A stretch of DNA of 32,224 bases, from NCBI GenBank assembly GCA_947258615.1, contig CAMYIX010000071.1, positions 1,729 through 33,952 on the forward strand, read 5' to 3'. Shown here one piece after another: positions 1-6,866 of this stretch. Source of the DNA: an uncultured Ectothiorhodospiraceae bacterium. GTDB lineage: Bacteria > Pseudomonadota > Gammaproteobacteria > UBA9214. Every line of letters begins with the position of its first letter. Positions within the stretch are counted from its first letter, which is position 1. The position numbers and the translations under genes were made by a program. The notes below the pieces were generated by a model. It had not been told where the DNA came from and made no database searches. It saw only the letters and a list, made by a program, of their open reading frames with translations.

Positions 1-447
1 ACCAGTACAGGAAGCATATTTGTAAACATTAAGGTCAGGATGGTCTATGTCAATGCCAGTATCAATAACCGCAATATCAACATCCATAAGATCATTGACA
101 CCATCAATCTTTGCCGTTGCGTTCTGTTCAGTATCAATCCTGTCAATGCCGGTAGGTACTGTTTGTACGTGCAGCTGCATAACCCTGTTTTCCTCAATGT
201 AGGCTATGCGTGGATCCCTGGTCAGCGCTTGAAGGCGATTAGATGGTACAAAAACGGCAGCACCCTGTAATGCATGTCTGTATATAAAACGTCTTCCTAA
301 AGCATGCTTAATGACTAAATCTTCTGTAACAGATTCAGGATTAACTCCTTCCTTAAACACAAGGATATGTGTAGCAGGCGGCTGAGAAGCATCAATATCC
401 GGCTTGGCCTTGGCCATACCCTGAAATATGACTATGCATAGGAACAT
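1..447 (-). CDS. Subtilisin-like (S8) serine protease, N-terminal part, cut by window edge
   Basis: Reading the minus strand from about 447 to base 1 gives an open frame without stops. It starts with a short hydrophobic signal-like segment, continues with a region resembling the inhibitor I9 propeptide (residues about 25-92; it contains THILVFKEGV and ends in IAYIEEN) and reaches VDIAVIDTGIDIDHPDL, the catalytic Asp motif of subtilases, with Asp about residue 129. The His and Ser motifs would lie beyond base 1. Family knowledge: such enzymes are secreted and processed by removal of the propeptide. The start is uncertain: ATG at 447 is chosen, GTG at 450 or TTG at 501 are possible, and the TTG start would give a more usual signal peptide with a charged N terminus. 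Base composition is clearly more AT-rich than the rest of the window, which suggests recent acquisition (inference). Confidence 0.75.
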   Translation of the reverse strand, partial: MFLCIVIFQGMAKAKPDIDASQPPATHILVFKEGVNPESVTEDLVIKHALGRRFIYRHALQGAAVFVPSNRLQALTRDPRIAYIEENRVMQLHVQTVPTGIDRIDTEQNATAKIDGVNDLMDVDIAVIDTGIDIDHPDLNVYKYASCTG

Positions 448-501
448 CACGAGTCCAGAGGCCAAGTATCTAGATTCTATATTTTCTAAATATGCCAACA
501 A

Positions 502-859
502 TTTCTTGGACCCATGAACAGATATTATCCAGTCGCCTGCTTACAGTTTAATAAAAAACAAAACGAATTGATTTTTAATCAAAATATCAATACCAATAAT
601 TTGTCATATTAAATATGACTAAAGAAAATATACCCTATTCCCCACCAAATAATGTGCGATTTGTACGTGACTGGCGAGCCACTCGCCTACACACCGCTGA
701 CCCAACCATATCCGGAATCAGTACGTTCCTGACCTTTAAGCCAAAATCCTGTACTTCCGATTAGGGTCGTACTTTGACCTTAAGCCGTTGGTTATATTAA
801 GTCCAGACTGAGTGACCGGAATGGGCCAGAGTGGGCATTTATTGTTACTTGCCGCCTTA
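502..859. other. Gene-free AT-rich region with palindromes
   Basis: No convincing coding frame is seen between the protease and the aldo/keto reductase. The stretch holds three inverted repeats (568-582, 603-619 and 673-687, the last with GGCGAG/CTCGCC arms) and a short near-direct repeat, GACCTTTAAGCC at 731-742 and GACCTTAAGCC at 776-786. It presumably contains the protease promoter and the boundary between AT-rich and GC-rich DNA. Confidence 0.5.
603..619. promoter_or_regulatory. Perfect palindrome, possible operator upstream of protease gene
   Basis: GTCATAT, a TAA spacer, then ATATGAC form perfect 7-bp arms about 100 bases upstream of the possible protease starts. A second perfect inverted repeat (TTGATT, TTT, AATCAA) lies at 568-582. 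Their position and symmetry fit binding sites for dimeric regulators, but no regulator can be named. Confidence 0.3.
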
Positions 860-1903
860 TCAGGGACTGGGGTTGGGATGCGCGGTATGAATGGCCTCTA
901 TTCCTTCCAGCACTTCGCCGGAGAGTTCCACTTCAATGCTGCTGATATTGCTGCGTAGCTGTTCCAGGGTGGTCGCTCCGATGATGGTGCTGGTTAGAAA
1001 CGCCCGGCTGTTGACGAAGGCCAGCGCCATCTGCGAGGGTTCCAGGCCGTGATGTCGCGCCAGTCTAATGTATTCTGCAGTGGCCCGTTCGGCGGCCGGG
1101 CTGCTGTAGCGCGTGTAGTCCGGGAACAGGCTCAGGCGCGCCCCGGCGGGGCGGGCGCCATCCAGATACTTGCCTGACAGCATGCCGAAACCCAGCGGGG
1201 AATAGGCTAGCAGACCGCAGTGTTCACGCCAGGACACTTCCGCGGCGCCGACTTCATAAGACCGGTTCAGCAGGCTGTAGGGATTCTGCACCGTGACAAC
1301 GCGCGGCAGCCCCAGTTGCTCGGATACCTGGATGAATCGCATGATGCCCCAGGGGGTTTCGTTCGACAGGCCGAGGTGGCGGATCTTGCCGGCCTTCACG
1401 AAATCATCCAGCGCCTGCAGGGTCTCCGCGACGGGTGTGAAATCATCCTGACGACCGGGTGTAAAGCCCAGCTTGCCAAAAAAATTCGTGTCGCGTTCCG
1501 GCCAGTGCAGCTGGTAGAGATCGATACAGTCGGTCTGCAGGCGCTCGAGACTCGCGTCGAGTGCAACCTGCAGTTGTTGCCGGTTGAAGCATGTCTGTCC
1601 GTTGCGGATGTGATCGACCCAGTCCTCGCCCGGACCAGCGATCTTGCTGGCAAGGACGACCTTGTGGCGGTTGCCGGTCCGGTGCAGCCAGTTGCCGATG
1701 ATCTCTTCGGTGCGCCCATAGGTCTCCGCTTTCGGCGGAATCGAATACAGTTCTGCCGTGTCAAAAAAGTTCACGCCGTTTGCCAGCGCAATATCCATTT
1801 GTTCGAAGGCCTCGGCTTGCGTGTTCTGTTCACCCCAGGTCATGGTGCCGAGGCAGATGACACTGACATCGATATCGGTGTTGCCGAGTTTGCGGTATTG
1901 CAT
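860..1903 (-). CDS. tas: NADP(H)-dependent aldo/keto reductase, Tas-like
   Basis: 347 residues, the size of E. coli Tas, and similar to it from the first residues: the start MQYRKLGNTD is followed by CLGTMTWGEQN (Tas: LGTMTFGEQN). The aldo/keto reductase tetrad is visible: Asp and Tyr in FFDTAELY (around residue 50), Lys in VVLASKIAGP and His in LYQLHWPERDT. The C-terminal part carries IGATTLEQL, the typical NADPH-binding strand-loop. The fold is a TIM barrel in the cytoplasm; the physiological substrate of this subfamily is not well known (E. coli Tas was found as a suppressor of a tyrosine auxotrophy). It stands alone and is transcribed away from the small-gene pair, so the FNR-type box at 1966-1979, about 70 bases upstream, could also act on it. 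Confidence 0.88.
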   Translation of the reverse strand: MQYRKLGNTDIDVSVICLGTMTWGEQNTQAEAFEQMDIALANGVNFFDTAELYSIPPKAETYGRTEEIIGNWLHRTGNRHKVVLASKIAGPGEDWVDHIRNGQTCFNRQQLQVALDASLERLQTDCIDLYQLHWPERDTNFFGKLGFTPGRQDDFTPVAETLQALDDFVKAGKIRHLGLSNETPWGIMRFIQVSEQLGLPRVVTVQNPYSLLNRSYEVGAAEVSWREHCGLLAYSPLGFGMLSGKYLDGARPAGARLSLFPDYTRYSSPAAERATAEYIRLARHHGLEPSQMALAFVNSRAFLTSTIIGATTLEQLRSNISSIEVELSGEVLEGIEAIHTAHPNPSP

Positions 1904-1965
1904 GTGTTGTGCGTCCCGGTGCTGGCCTGCTGCCAGTGTATCTAAAAGCTGTGCAGGTCGCCTGT

Positions 1966-1979
1966 TTGATCTATATCAA
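1966..1979 (+). promoter_or_regulatory. FNR/Anr-type binding site
   Basis: TTGAT-CTAT-ATCAA matches the FNR/Anr consensus TTGAT-N4-ATCAA at every defined base. It lies 22 bases upstream of a good -10 hexamer at 2002-2007. That spacing puts its centre at about -41.5 from the expected start point near 2014, the classical class II FNR activator position. It therefore predicts oxygen-limited activation of the small gene at 2066. Confidence 0.72.
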
Positions 1980-2001
1980 CGCATCTGGTGATGAAACGAG
2001 T

Positions 2002-2007
2002 TATATT
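2002..2007 (+). promoter_or_regulatory. -10 element of FNR-dependent promoter
   Basis: TATATT (consensus TATAAT) has no recognisable -35 hexamer and is placed exactly as expected behind the FNR box. Transcription would begin near 2013-2014. A coding start at 1988 or 1991 would then lie upstream of the transcript. Confidence 0.6.
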
Positions 2008-2065
2008 GATCAATGGCAGTCAGCCAAGTCGCTGGCGGCCGCTAAAGCGGATTGGGAATGACATC

Positions 2066-2347
2066 ATGAGCTGCCATAATCCCGGGTGCCTCGGGAACTA
2101 CGATTTCGACCAGATCGCGTATTATGCCCGCAAGCGCTTTGTCGAGGGTGTTCAGACCGTCTCCTTGCTCGAGCAGGCGCGATCGCAACGCGAAAAGGAA
2201 GAAATTGCGCTGGTATGCATGCTGGACATCGCGGATGAGCAGGTGCGCGATCTTCGGCTCAGTTGCCGGCATAGCGGACGCTGCAAGGTGACCACCTGCA
2301 GGAGTAAGCTAAAAGCAATGATCACCGCAGAACTTGCGATGCATTAG
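2066..2347 (+). CDS. Small Cys-rich conserved-type protein, function unknown
   Basis: The frame is open from GTG 1988/ATG 1991, but ATG 2066 is preferred. The promoter signals place the transcript start near 2014, a GGGA Shine-Dalgarno lies 8 bases before 2066, and the protein from there begins with an ordered-looking segment. The result is 93 residues, soluble, with no signal peptide or membrane segment. It has six cysteines: Cys3 and Cys8 near the start (SCHNPGC), Cys51, and a C-terminal cluster Cys67, Cys73, Cys78 with His69 between. Charged helical residues (QAR..REKEE) occupy the middle. The Cys pattern would allow metal or iron-sulfur binding, but I do not recognise the family. It appears to be co-transcribed with the gene at 2385 and FNR-controlled, so a role under low oxygen is an inference. 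Confidence 0.6.
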   Translation: MSCHNPGCLGNYDFDQIAYYARKRFVEGVQTVSLLEQARSQREKEEIALVCMLDIADEQVRDLRLSCRHSGRCKVTTCRSKLKAMITAELAMH

Positions 2348-2384
2348 TGTTGAAATTGCGGTGTGTTAATAAGGCCACTCCAAG

Positions 2385-2729
2385 ATGGCTGTGCATGTCC
2401 TCCTGCCACGTATCCATGAGATCCTGTTGAGCCACTCCGGTGAGAATGCTGCCTGGATGGAGTCAGTGATTGCGCTCCGTGCAAGTGATGAAAACCGGTT
2501 TTATCAGCAGCTGAACTCGAAACGTATGTGGGGTGGTGCCGGCTCCATCGCCAATGAGGCCCTGGCGGACAACCCGGGCATGGTCGAACAGGCCTGGCAG
2601 GTGGAAATACGCGAGTTCCGCGAGCTCATGATTGAGTTGGGCAATCTCCTGCAGGCGCGCGGCGATGCGAATCCCGATATTTCCAGCTGGCTACTGGCCT
2701 TCAATAACTGGAACCAGTCAGGGGTCTGA
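2385..2729 (+). CDS. Hypothetical protein, 114 residues
   Basis: Starts at ATG 2385 with AAGG ten bases upstream. The protein looks mostly helical and soluble, with no transmembrane segment, signal peptide or cysteine. A glycine-containing stretch (MWGGAGSIANEAL, residues about 48-60) and a charged C-terminal half (REFRELMIELGNLL) look like a small all-alpha domain. It lies 37 bases after the Cys-rich gene on the same strand and is probably in the same transcript. The function is not recognised. The amino-acid composition and order look like real protein, and antisense frames here are less convincing. Confidence 0.55.
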   Translation: MAVHVLLPRIHEILLSHSGENAAWMESVIALRASDENRFYQQLNSKRMWGGAGSIANEALADNPGMVEQAWQVEIREFRELMIELGNLLQARGDANPDISSWLLAFNNWNQSGV

Positions 2730-2740
2730 TCCCGGCCGGG
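2721..2740. repeat. Short palindromic repeat, copy A
   Basis: The reverse complement of this stretch is CCCGGCCGGGATCAGACCCC. It matches 15658-15677 (CCCGGCCGGGGTCTGACCCG) at 17 of 20 bases, in opposite orientation. Each copy joins a CCCGGCCGGG palindrome to a GGGTC/GACCC-type arm. This copy overlaps the stop codon of the 114-residue gene. Confidence 0.45.
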
Positions 2741-2872
2741 ACCGCATCGCCCCTTTCCGCGCAGTTCCCGGATAACGGCAGTGGCCCGCCTTTTGTCCAT
2801 GCAGTTGCGGCAGTTCTTGCCGGATACATACATAAACCTGGCGTGGACCCGGGGTGACGCCCTTATTGCCGC
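2730..2872. other. Convergent intergenic region
   Basis: Lies between the 3' ends of the small plus-strand gene and mgtE. Apart from the repeat at its left end I see no gene. A minus-strand frame from 2833 exists but runs antisense through the 114-residue gene and has no ribosome binding site. No U-tract terminator is seen. Confidence 0.4.
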
Positions 2873-4231
2873 TCAGAGCAGGAAGATCGTTCCCAGGCCC
2901 AGAAAGACCATGAAGCCAACCACGTCCGTAATGGTCGTCAGGAGTACGGTGCCGGCATGCGCAGGATCGATGTTCATGCGCTTGAGGATGAAGGGGATGG
3001 ACAGGCCGGAGACTGCGGCGCACACCAGGTTGATGATCAGTGCCACGGCTATGATGAGGCCGATGGCCTGGTCGTGAAACCACAACGTCGCGATCACGGC
3101 GACCACCAGTGACCAGCCGACTCCATTCAATACCGTGACTGCCAGTTCCTTGTACATCAGCCAGCGTGCGTTGGTCTTTCCCACCTTGCCCAGTGCCAGG
3201 CCGCGGATCACGATGATCAGGGTCTGGCTGCCGGCAATGCCGCCCATGCTGGCGACGATGGGCATGAGCACGGCCAGGGCCACGACCTGTTCCAGGGTCG
3301 CCTGGAACAGGCCGATGACCCAGGAGGCGAGAAACGCGGTGAACAGGTTGATACCCAGCCACAGGGCTCGGCGCCGGGCGCTGATTACGATCGGTGCAAA
3401 GGTGTCATCCTCTTCATCGAGGCCAGCCATGCTCAGCAGGTGATGGTCGGCATCCTCGCGTATCACATCCACCACATCGTCGATGGTGATCCGGCCCAGC
3501 AGTTTGCCGGTCTCGTCTACCACCGGTGCAGATACCAGGTCGCGGTTCTCGAACAGCCGCGCAACCTCGTCATCCGGCATGGTGGCAGGTATCGGCTGTA
3601 CCTCGCGGTCCATGACCGAGGCCACCAGTTGGTCGGGGTCGTTGGTCAGCAGCGTGGTCAGGGGCAGCAGGCCCTTGTACTGGCCTGTGCGGTCCACCAC
3701 GAACAGGGTGTCGGTGGTGGCAGGAATATCGTTGTGCAGCCGCAGGTAGCGCAGGATGACATCGATGCTTACGTCGGCCCGCACGGTCACGGTGTCGACG
3801 TTCATGATGCCGCCGGCACTGTCTTCCGGGTAATGCAGCACCGCGACCAGTCGCTCGCGGTTCTGCTTGTCCATGGAGCGCAGCACTTCCTGGATTACCG
3901 CGCCGGGCAGGTCCTTGAGCAGATCGGCGAGATCGTCTGCATCCAGGCCATCGGTGGCGGCGATCAGGTCGTGGGTCTCCATTTCGCTGATGAGACCGGC
4001 CCGTACCTCGTCGTTCACATGGACCAGTGATTCACCCCGGTCATCCGGATCGACCAGTTCCCAGAATATCTCGCGTGGCCCGTGCGGGAACGATTCCAGC
4101 AGTTCGGCAATTTCCGCCGGGTGCAGGTTGACCAGCAGCTTGCGGATCTGGCCGGCCGCGCCGGAATCCATCGCTTGTGTGAGCAGCTCCAGGCGGCTCT
4201 CTGTGCTATGTGTTTCTGCGGTTTCGGTCAT
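2873..4231 (-). CDS. mgtE: MgtE-family magnesium transporter
   Basis: 452 residues, the usual MgtE length. Order: N-terminal helical MgtE_N domain (about 1-130, with LHPAEIAELLESFP), two CBS domains (about 135-260, containing ESAG-like EDSAGGIMN and GRITIDDVVDVIREDADHHLL), a connecting helix, then five membrane segments (about 285-452). The pore-region signature MPIVASMGGIAGSQTLIIVIRGLALG is present, with the glycine-rich GGIAGSQ. The family is a homodimeric inner-membrane Mg2+ channel gated by Mg2+ binding to the cytosolic domains. The gene follows ptsI after a 136-base gap that holds hairpins and a possible -10 (TACACT), so it may have its own promoter. Linkage of mgtE to the PTS-Ntr cluster is known in several proteobacteria. 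Confidence 0.95.
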   Translation of the reverse strand: MTETAETHSTESRLELLTQAMDSGAAGQIRKLLVNLHPAEIAELLESFPHGPREIFWELVDPDDRGESLVHVNDEVRAGLISEMETHDLIAATDGLDADDLADLLKDLPGAVIQEVLRSMDKQNRERLVAVLHYPEDSAGGIMNVDTVTVRADVSIDVILRYLRLHNDIPATTDTLFVVDRTGQYKGLLPLTTLLTNDPDQLVASVMDREVQPIPATMPDDEVARLFENRDLVSAPVVDETGKLLGRITIDDVVDVIREDADHHLLSMAGLDEEDDTFAPIVISARRRALWLGINLFTAFLASWVIGLFQATLEQVVALAVLMPIVASMGGIAGSQTLIIVIRGLALGKVGKTNARWLMYKELAVTVLNGVGWSLVVAVIATLWFHDQAIGLIIAVALIINLVCAAVSGLSIPFILKRMNIDPAHAGTVLLTTITDVVGFMVFLGLGTIFLL

Positions 4232-4352
4232 GGCTGCGGTTCCGTCGCGGTCAGGGGCGGAAGTTCCCGCCCGTGAAGGCAGTGGGCAGTGTACCAGCCT
4301 GTCCGGTCGACAGTAAGGGAAGGGTGGTTAGACGGTCACGAATGCCGCGGGT

Positions 4353-4365
4353 CCGGACAGTCCGG
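4353..4365 (-). terminator. Hairpin just after ptsI stop
   Basis: CCGGAC-A-GTCCGG is a perfect 6-bp inverted repeat placed two bases beyond the ptsI stop codon. No run of T follows on the minus strand, so it may stabilise the 3' end or weaken read-through rather than terminate. A second hairpin (GGCGG/CCGCC) lies at 4256-4271 in the mgtE leader. Confidence 0.3.
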
Positions 4366-4367
4366 CC

Positions 4368-6104
4368 TCAGGTCAGCGTGCTGTTGATGGCCTCGACTTG
4401 CGCAACGATGTTGTCCGGATCATCGGCGTGGAGCAAGGCCTCCACATCCGGTGCAAGGGTCTCGATGCTGGTCTGGTTGATGACGCGCTTGACCTCCTGC
4501 AGCGCCGTGTGATGCATACTGAATTCGGTCAGCCCCATGCCCAGTAACAGGCGGGTATAGCGCGGATCGCCGGCCATTTCGCCACACATGGCGACCGGGG
4601 TGCCGGCAGCCTGTCCGGCGTCGATGATCATTTTGATCAGCCGCAAGACCGCCGGATGCAGCGGGTCGTACAGATAGTTGACCTCATCGTCCACGCGGTC
4701 GATCGCCAGCGTGTACTGGATCAGGTCATTGGTGCCGATGGACAGGAAGTCCAGATGTCGGGCAAATACGGCAGCGGACAGGGCGGCGGCCGGTACCTCG
4801 ATCATGCCGCCGATCTGGATATTCGGGTCGTAGGCCAGGCCTTCGCGTTCCAGTGCGTCCTTGGTCTGCTGGATCAGGTTGAGCACCTGGTGCAGTTCCT
4901 GGGTATTGGACAGCATGGGGATCATCATGCGGACCGGGCCCAGGGAGGAGGCACGCAGGATGGCCCGTAGCTGCGGTAAAAACAGGCCGGGGTCCTTGAG
5001 ACACAGGCGGATGGCGCGCAGACCCAGGGCCGGGTTGCTGGTGCGACGGTTGCCGGACCCGTCAACCTCCTTGTCCGCCCCCATGTCCAGGGTGCGTATG
5101 GTCAGTAACCTGCCGTTCATGGCGTCGATCACGCGCCTGTAGCAGTCATATTGCTCTTCCTCGTCCGGCGGCTCGGCCCGGTTCATGAACAGGAACTCGG
5201 TCCGGTACAGGCCCACCCCATTGGTGTTTTCCCTGGCCACGGCCTCGATATCATCGGGAAGCTCGATGTTCGCCATCAGGGTGACGCCTGCGTGGTCCAG
5301 GGTCACCGCCGGGGTCTGGACCAGGCTGGCAAGCTCGGCCCGATACTGTTGCTCGCGTGCCTCTCTTTCGAGGTAGTGGTCCAGGGTTCTCTGGTCCGGG
5401 TCCGCGATCAGGATGCCCTGCTGGCCGTCGAGAATGATCTGCTCCCCGTCACGGATGTATTGCTGTATGCCGTGTGCACCGACCACTGCGGGTATCTGCA
5501 CACTGCGGGCGAGGATGGCGGTATGCGACAGAGGACCGCCCGATTCAGTGGCAAAACCGTTGATACCCTGGTGTTCGAGTACCACGGTTTCCGCGGGCGT
5601 CAGGTCATCCGTCAGAACGATCGCGCCCTGCAGGCTGTCCTCGGCACGGTTGTCGCCCTGGCCGCTGGCGACCAGGATGCGTTGAATGCGGTTGATGACG
5701 TGGTCAACATCATCGCGGCGGGTGCGCAGATAGGGGTCATTCATCTGCTCGAACACCTCGACCAGGGCATTACGCTGCAGTTTCAGCGCCCATTCCGCAT
5801 TGCAGCCATTTTGCCGTATCAGCTCAACGGGTGTGCTGACGATGGTGGCGTCATCCAGCATCAACAGGTGGGTGTCGATAAAGGCCGCGATGTCGGCGCG
5901 GGTGTCAATCGGGATGTTGTCGCGTATCGAATTGAGCTGCAGCCGCGCGGTTTCCACGGCATTCAGAAAGCGTGTGACCTCGTCCTCGATGAACTGCGGC
6001 GGGATGGCGCTTTCCAGGACCTCGATGCTGCCCCGCATGATAATGTGGGCCTTGCCGATGGCAACACCGCGGGAAACACCTATTCCGTTCAATACGAGGC
6101 TCAT
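4368..6104 (-). CDS. ptsI: PTS enzyme I (phosphoenolpyruvate-protein phosphotransferase)
   Basis: 578 residues, the classic enzyme I length and without the GAF domain of PtsP (EI-Ntr). It transfers phosphate from PEP to HPr. The N-terminal HPr-binding and phospho-His domain holds GGPLSHTAILARS, with the active His at residue 194. The C-terminal PEP-binding barrel contains GVGLYRTEFLFM (PEP signature), GLRAIR, the FLSIGTNDLIQYTLAIDR strand and the catalytic Cys in MCGEMAGD. Because the neighbouring carriers are EIIA-Ntr and EIIA-Man and no sugar EIIB/EIIC is present, its role here is probably regulatory phosphorylation. The HPr gene is 89 bases upstream, with a hairpin between the two. Confidence 0.95.
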   Translation of the reverse strand: MSLVLNGIGVSRGVAIGKAHIIMRGSIEVLESAIPPQFIEDEVTRFLNAVETARLQLNSIRDNIPIDTRADIAAFIDTHLLMLDDATIVSTPVELIRQNGCNAEWALKLQRNALVEVFEQMNDPYLRTRRDDVDHVINRIQRILVASGQGDNRAEDSLQGAIVLTDDLTPAETVVLEHQGINGFATESGGPLSHTAILARSVQIPAVVGAHGIQQYIRDGEQIILDGQQGILIADPDQRTLDHYLEREAREQQYRAELASLVQTPAVTLDHAGVTLMANIELPDDIEAVARENTNGVGLYRTEFLFMNRAEPPDEEEQYDCYRRVIDAMNGRLLTIRTLDMGADKEVDGSGNRRTSNPALGLRAIRLCLKDPGLFLPQLRAILRASSLGPVRMMIPMLSNTQELHQVLNLIQQTKDALEREGLAYDPNIQIGGMIEVPAAALSAAVFARHLDFLSIGTNDLIQYTLAIDRVDDEVNYLYDPLHPAVLRLIKMIIDAGQAAGTPVAMCGEMAGDPRYTRLLLGMGLTEFSMHHTALQEVKRVINQTSIETLAPDVEALLHADDPDNIVAQVEAINSTLT

Positions 6105-6159
6105 GGCCTGTGTCGGTCCTCTCTGTCTTTACGGGTGAGGCCAGGCCGACTGTCGCGCT

Positions 6160-6180
6160 GGCAGGTCACCGTTGCCTGCC
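6160..6180 (-). other. Hairpin in HPr-ptsI gap
   Basis: GGCAGG and CCTGCC form a perfect 6-bp stem around a 9-base loop, 14 bases past the HPr stop. It lies in the only sizeable gap (89 bases) of the otherwise tightly packed ptsN-to-ptsI cluster. It could protect the upstream mRNA end or reduce ptsI expression relative to HPr. Confidence 0.35.
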
Positions 6181-6193
6181 GGGCGGGGCAGGG

Positions 6194-6463
6194 CTATTCA
6201 TCTTCACCGAATCTGTTCAGTACCAGTTCCTCTATGCTAATGATGGCTTCATCCTCATCGACACCGTTGGTGGTAAGCGTCAGCAGGGTGCCCCTCGATG
6301 CGGCCAGCATCATGACGCCCATGATACTCTTGCCGTTGACGGTCTGGTTGTCCCTGGAGAGATCGACTTCGCTGGAAAAGGAAGACGCCAGGGTGACGAA
6401 CTTGGCTGCGGCGCGTGCATGCAGCCCCAGCTTGTTGATGATGGTCAGCTGTTTCTGTTGCAT
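6194..6463 (-). CDS. ptsH: Phosphocarrier HPr/NPr
   Basis: 89 residues, normal for HPr. The phosphorylation site His15 sits in NKLGLHARAAAKFV, the HPr signature. A serine in the HPr kinase site, Ser46 in VNGKSIMGV, is also kept, which matters because hprK is three genes upstream. It accepts phosphate from EI and passes it to the EIIA proteins; Ser46 phosphorylation by HprK would lower that transfer (known for Gram-positive HPr). It begins one base after the EIIA-Man stop. In E. coli the equivalent position is held by npr (ptsO), so this could also be named NPr. The Ser46 region resembles HprK-regulated HPr more than a pure Ntr carrier. Confidence 0.93.
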   Translation of the reverse strand: MQQKQLTIINKLGLHARAAAKFVTLASSFSSEVDLSRDNQTVNGKSIMGVMMLAASRGTLLTLTTNGVDEDEAIISIEELVLNRFGEDE

Positions 6464-6464
6464 G

Positions 6465-6866
6465 CTATGTGGCCTGTTTTTCTGTCATCATGATAATGCC
6501 GTCCCGGGCGCCGCTTTCGGCCTTGCTGCCGAGTTCCTCCAGTGAGCAAGAGGCATAATTCAGTACCCTGACAAGCATCGGCACATTCAGTCCGGAGATC
6601 ACCAGCACATGGTGCTCATCGAGCAGTCGGGTGGCGATGTTGCTCGGCGTGCTGCCGTAGAGGTCGGTCAAGACCAGGACGCCGTCACCCTTGTCGAGCC
6701 TGGTGCAGGCGGCGCAGGCGTCGGCATATACCGTGTCCGGATTGCAGTCGCCCGGAACGTCGATGGTCACGGCCTTCACCGGGGTGCCGCCCAGGATCAT
6801 CGCGGCTGTACCCATCAGCTTCCTGCCCAGCTCGTTGTGGGTAATCAATAGCAGGCCAACGTTCAT
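6465..6866 (-). CDS. PTS EIIA component, mannose/fructose family, stand-alone
   Basis: 133 residues from ATG 6866; the frame extends further upstream, but this start overlaps the rapZ stop as ATGA and gives the normal EIIA-Man N terminus MNVGLLLITHNELG. The phosphorylatable His is residue 10. GVLVLTDLYGSTPSN and VISGLNVPML are the other family motifs. EIIA-Man normally feeds sugar permeases, but no EIIB, EIIC or EIID is present here. Such orphan EIIA proteins beside hprK and rapZ are known in proteobacteria with an incomplete, regulatory PTS. The target of the phosphate is unknown. Confidence 0.9.
   Translation of the reverse strand: MNVGLLLITHNELGRKLMGTAAMILGGTPVKAVTIDVPGDCNPDTVYADACAACTRLDKGDGVLVLTDLYGSTPSNIATRLLDEHHVLVISGLNVPMLVRVLNYASCSLEELGSKAESGARDGIIMMTEKQAT

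Noticed and set aside
40..270. Plus-strand 76-codon frame at the left edge
   Set aside because: It is antisense to the subtilase whose propeptide and catalytic Asp motif are clearly readable on the minus strand.
568..582. TTGAT...ATCAA as a second FNR box
   Set aside because: The spacer is five bases (TTTTA) instead of four, so it does not fit the FNR consensus; kept only as a palindrome.
2504..2833. Minus-strand 109-codon frame with CRNCMDKRRA start
   Set aside because: The first part looks mildly protein-like, but most runs antisense through the 114-residue gene and there is no ribosome site.
5151..6545. 464-codon open frame antisense to ptsI and HPr
   Set aside because: It lies entirely opposite well-supported genes, has no family motifs and shows the composition of a GC-rich antisense shadow.
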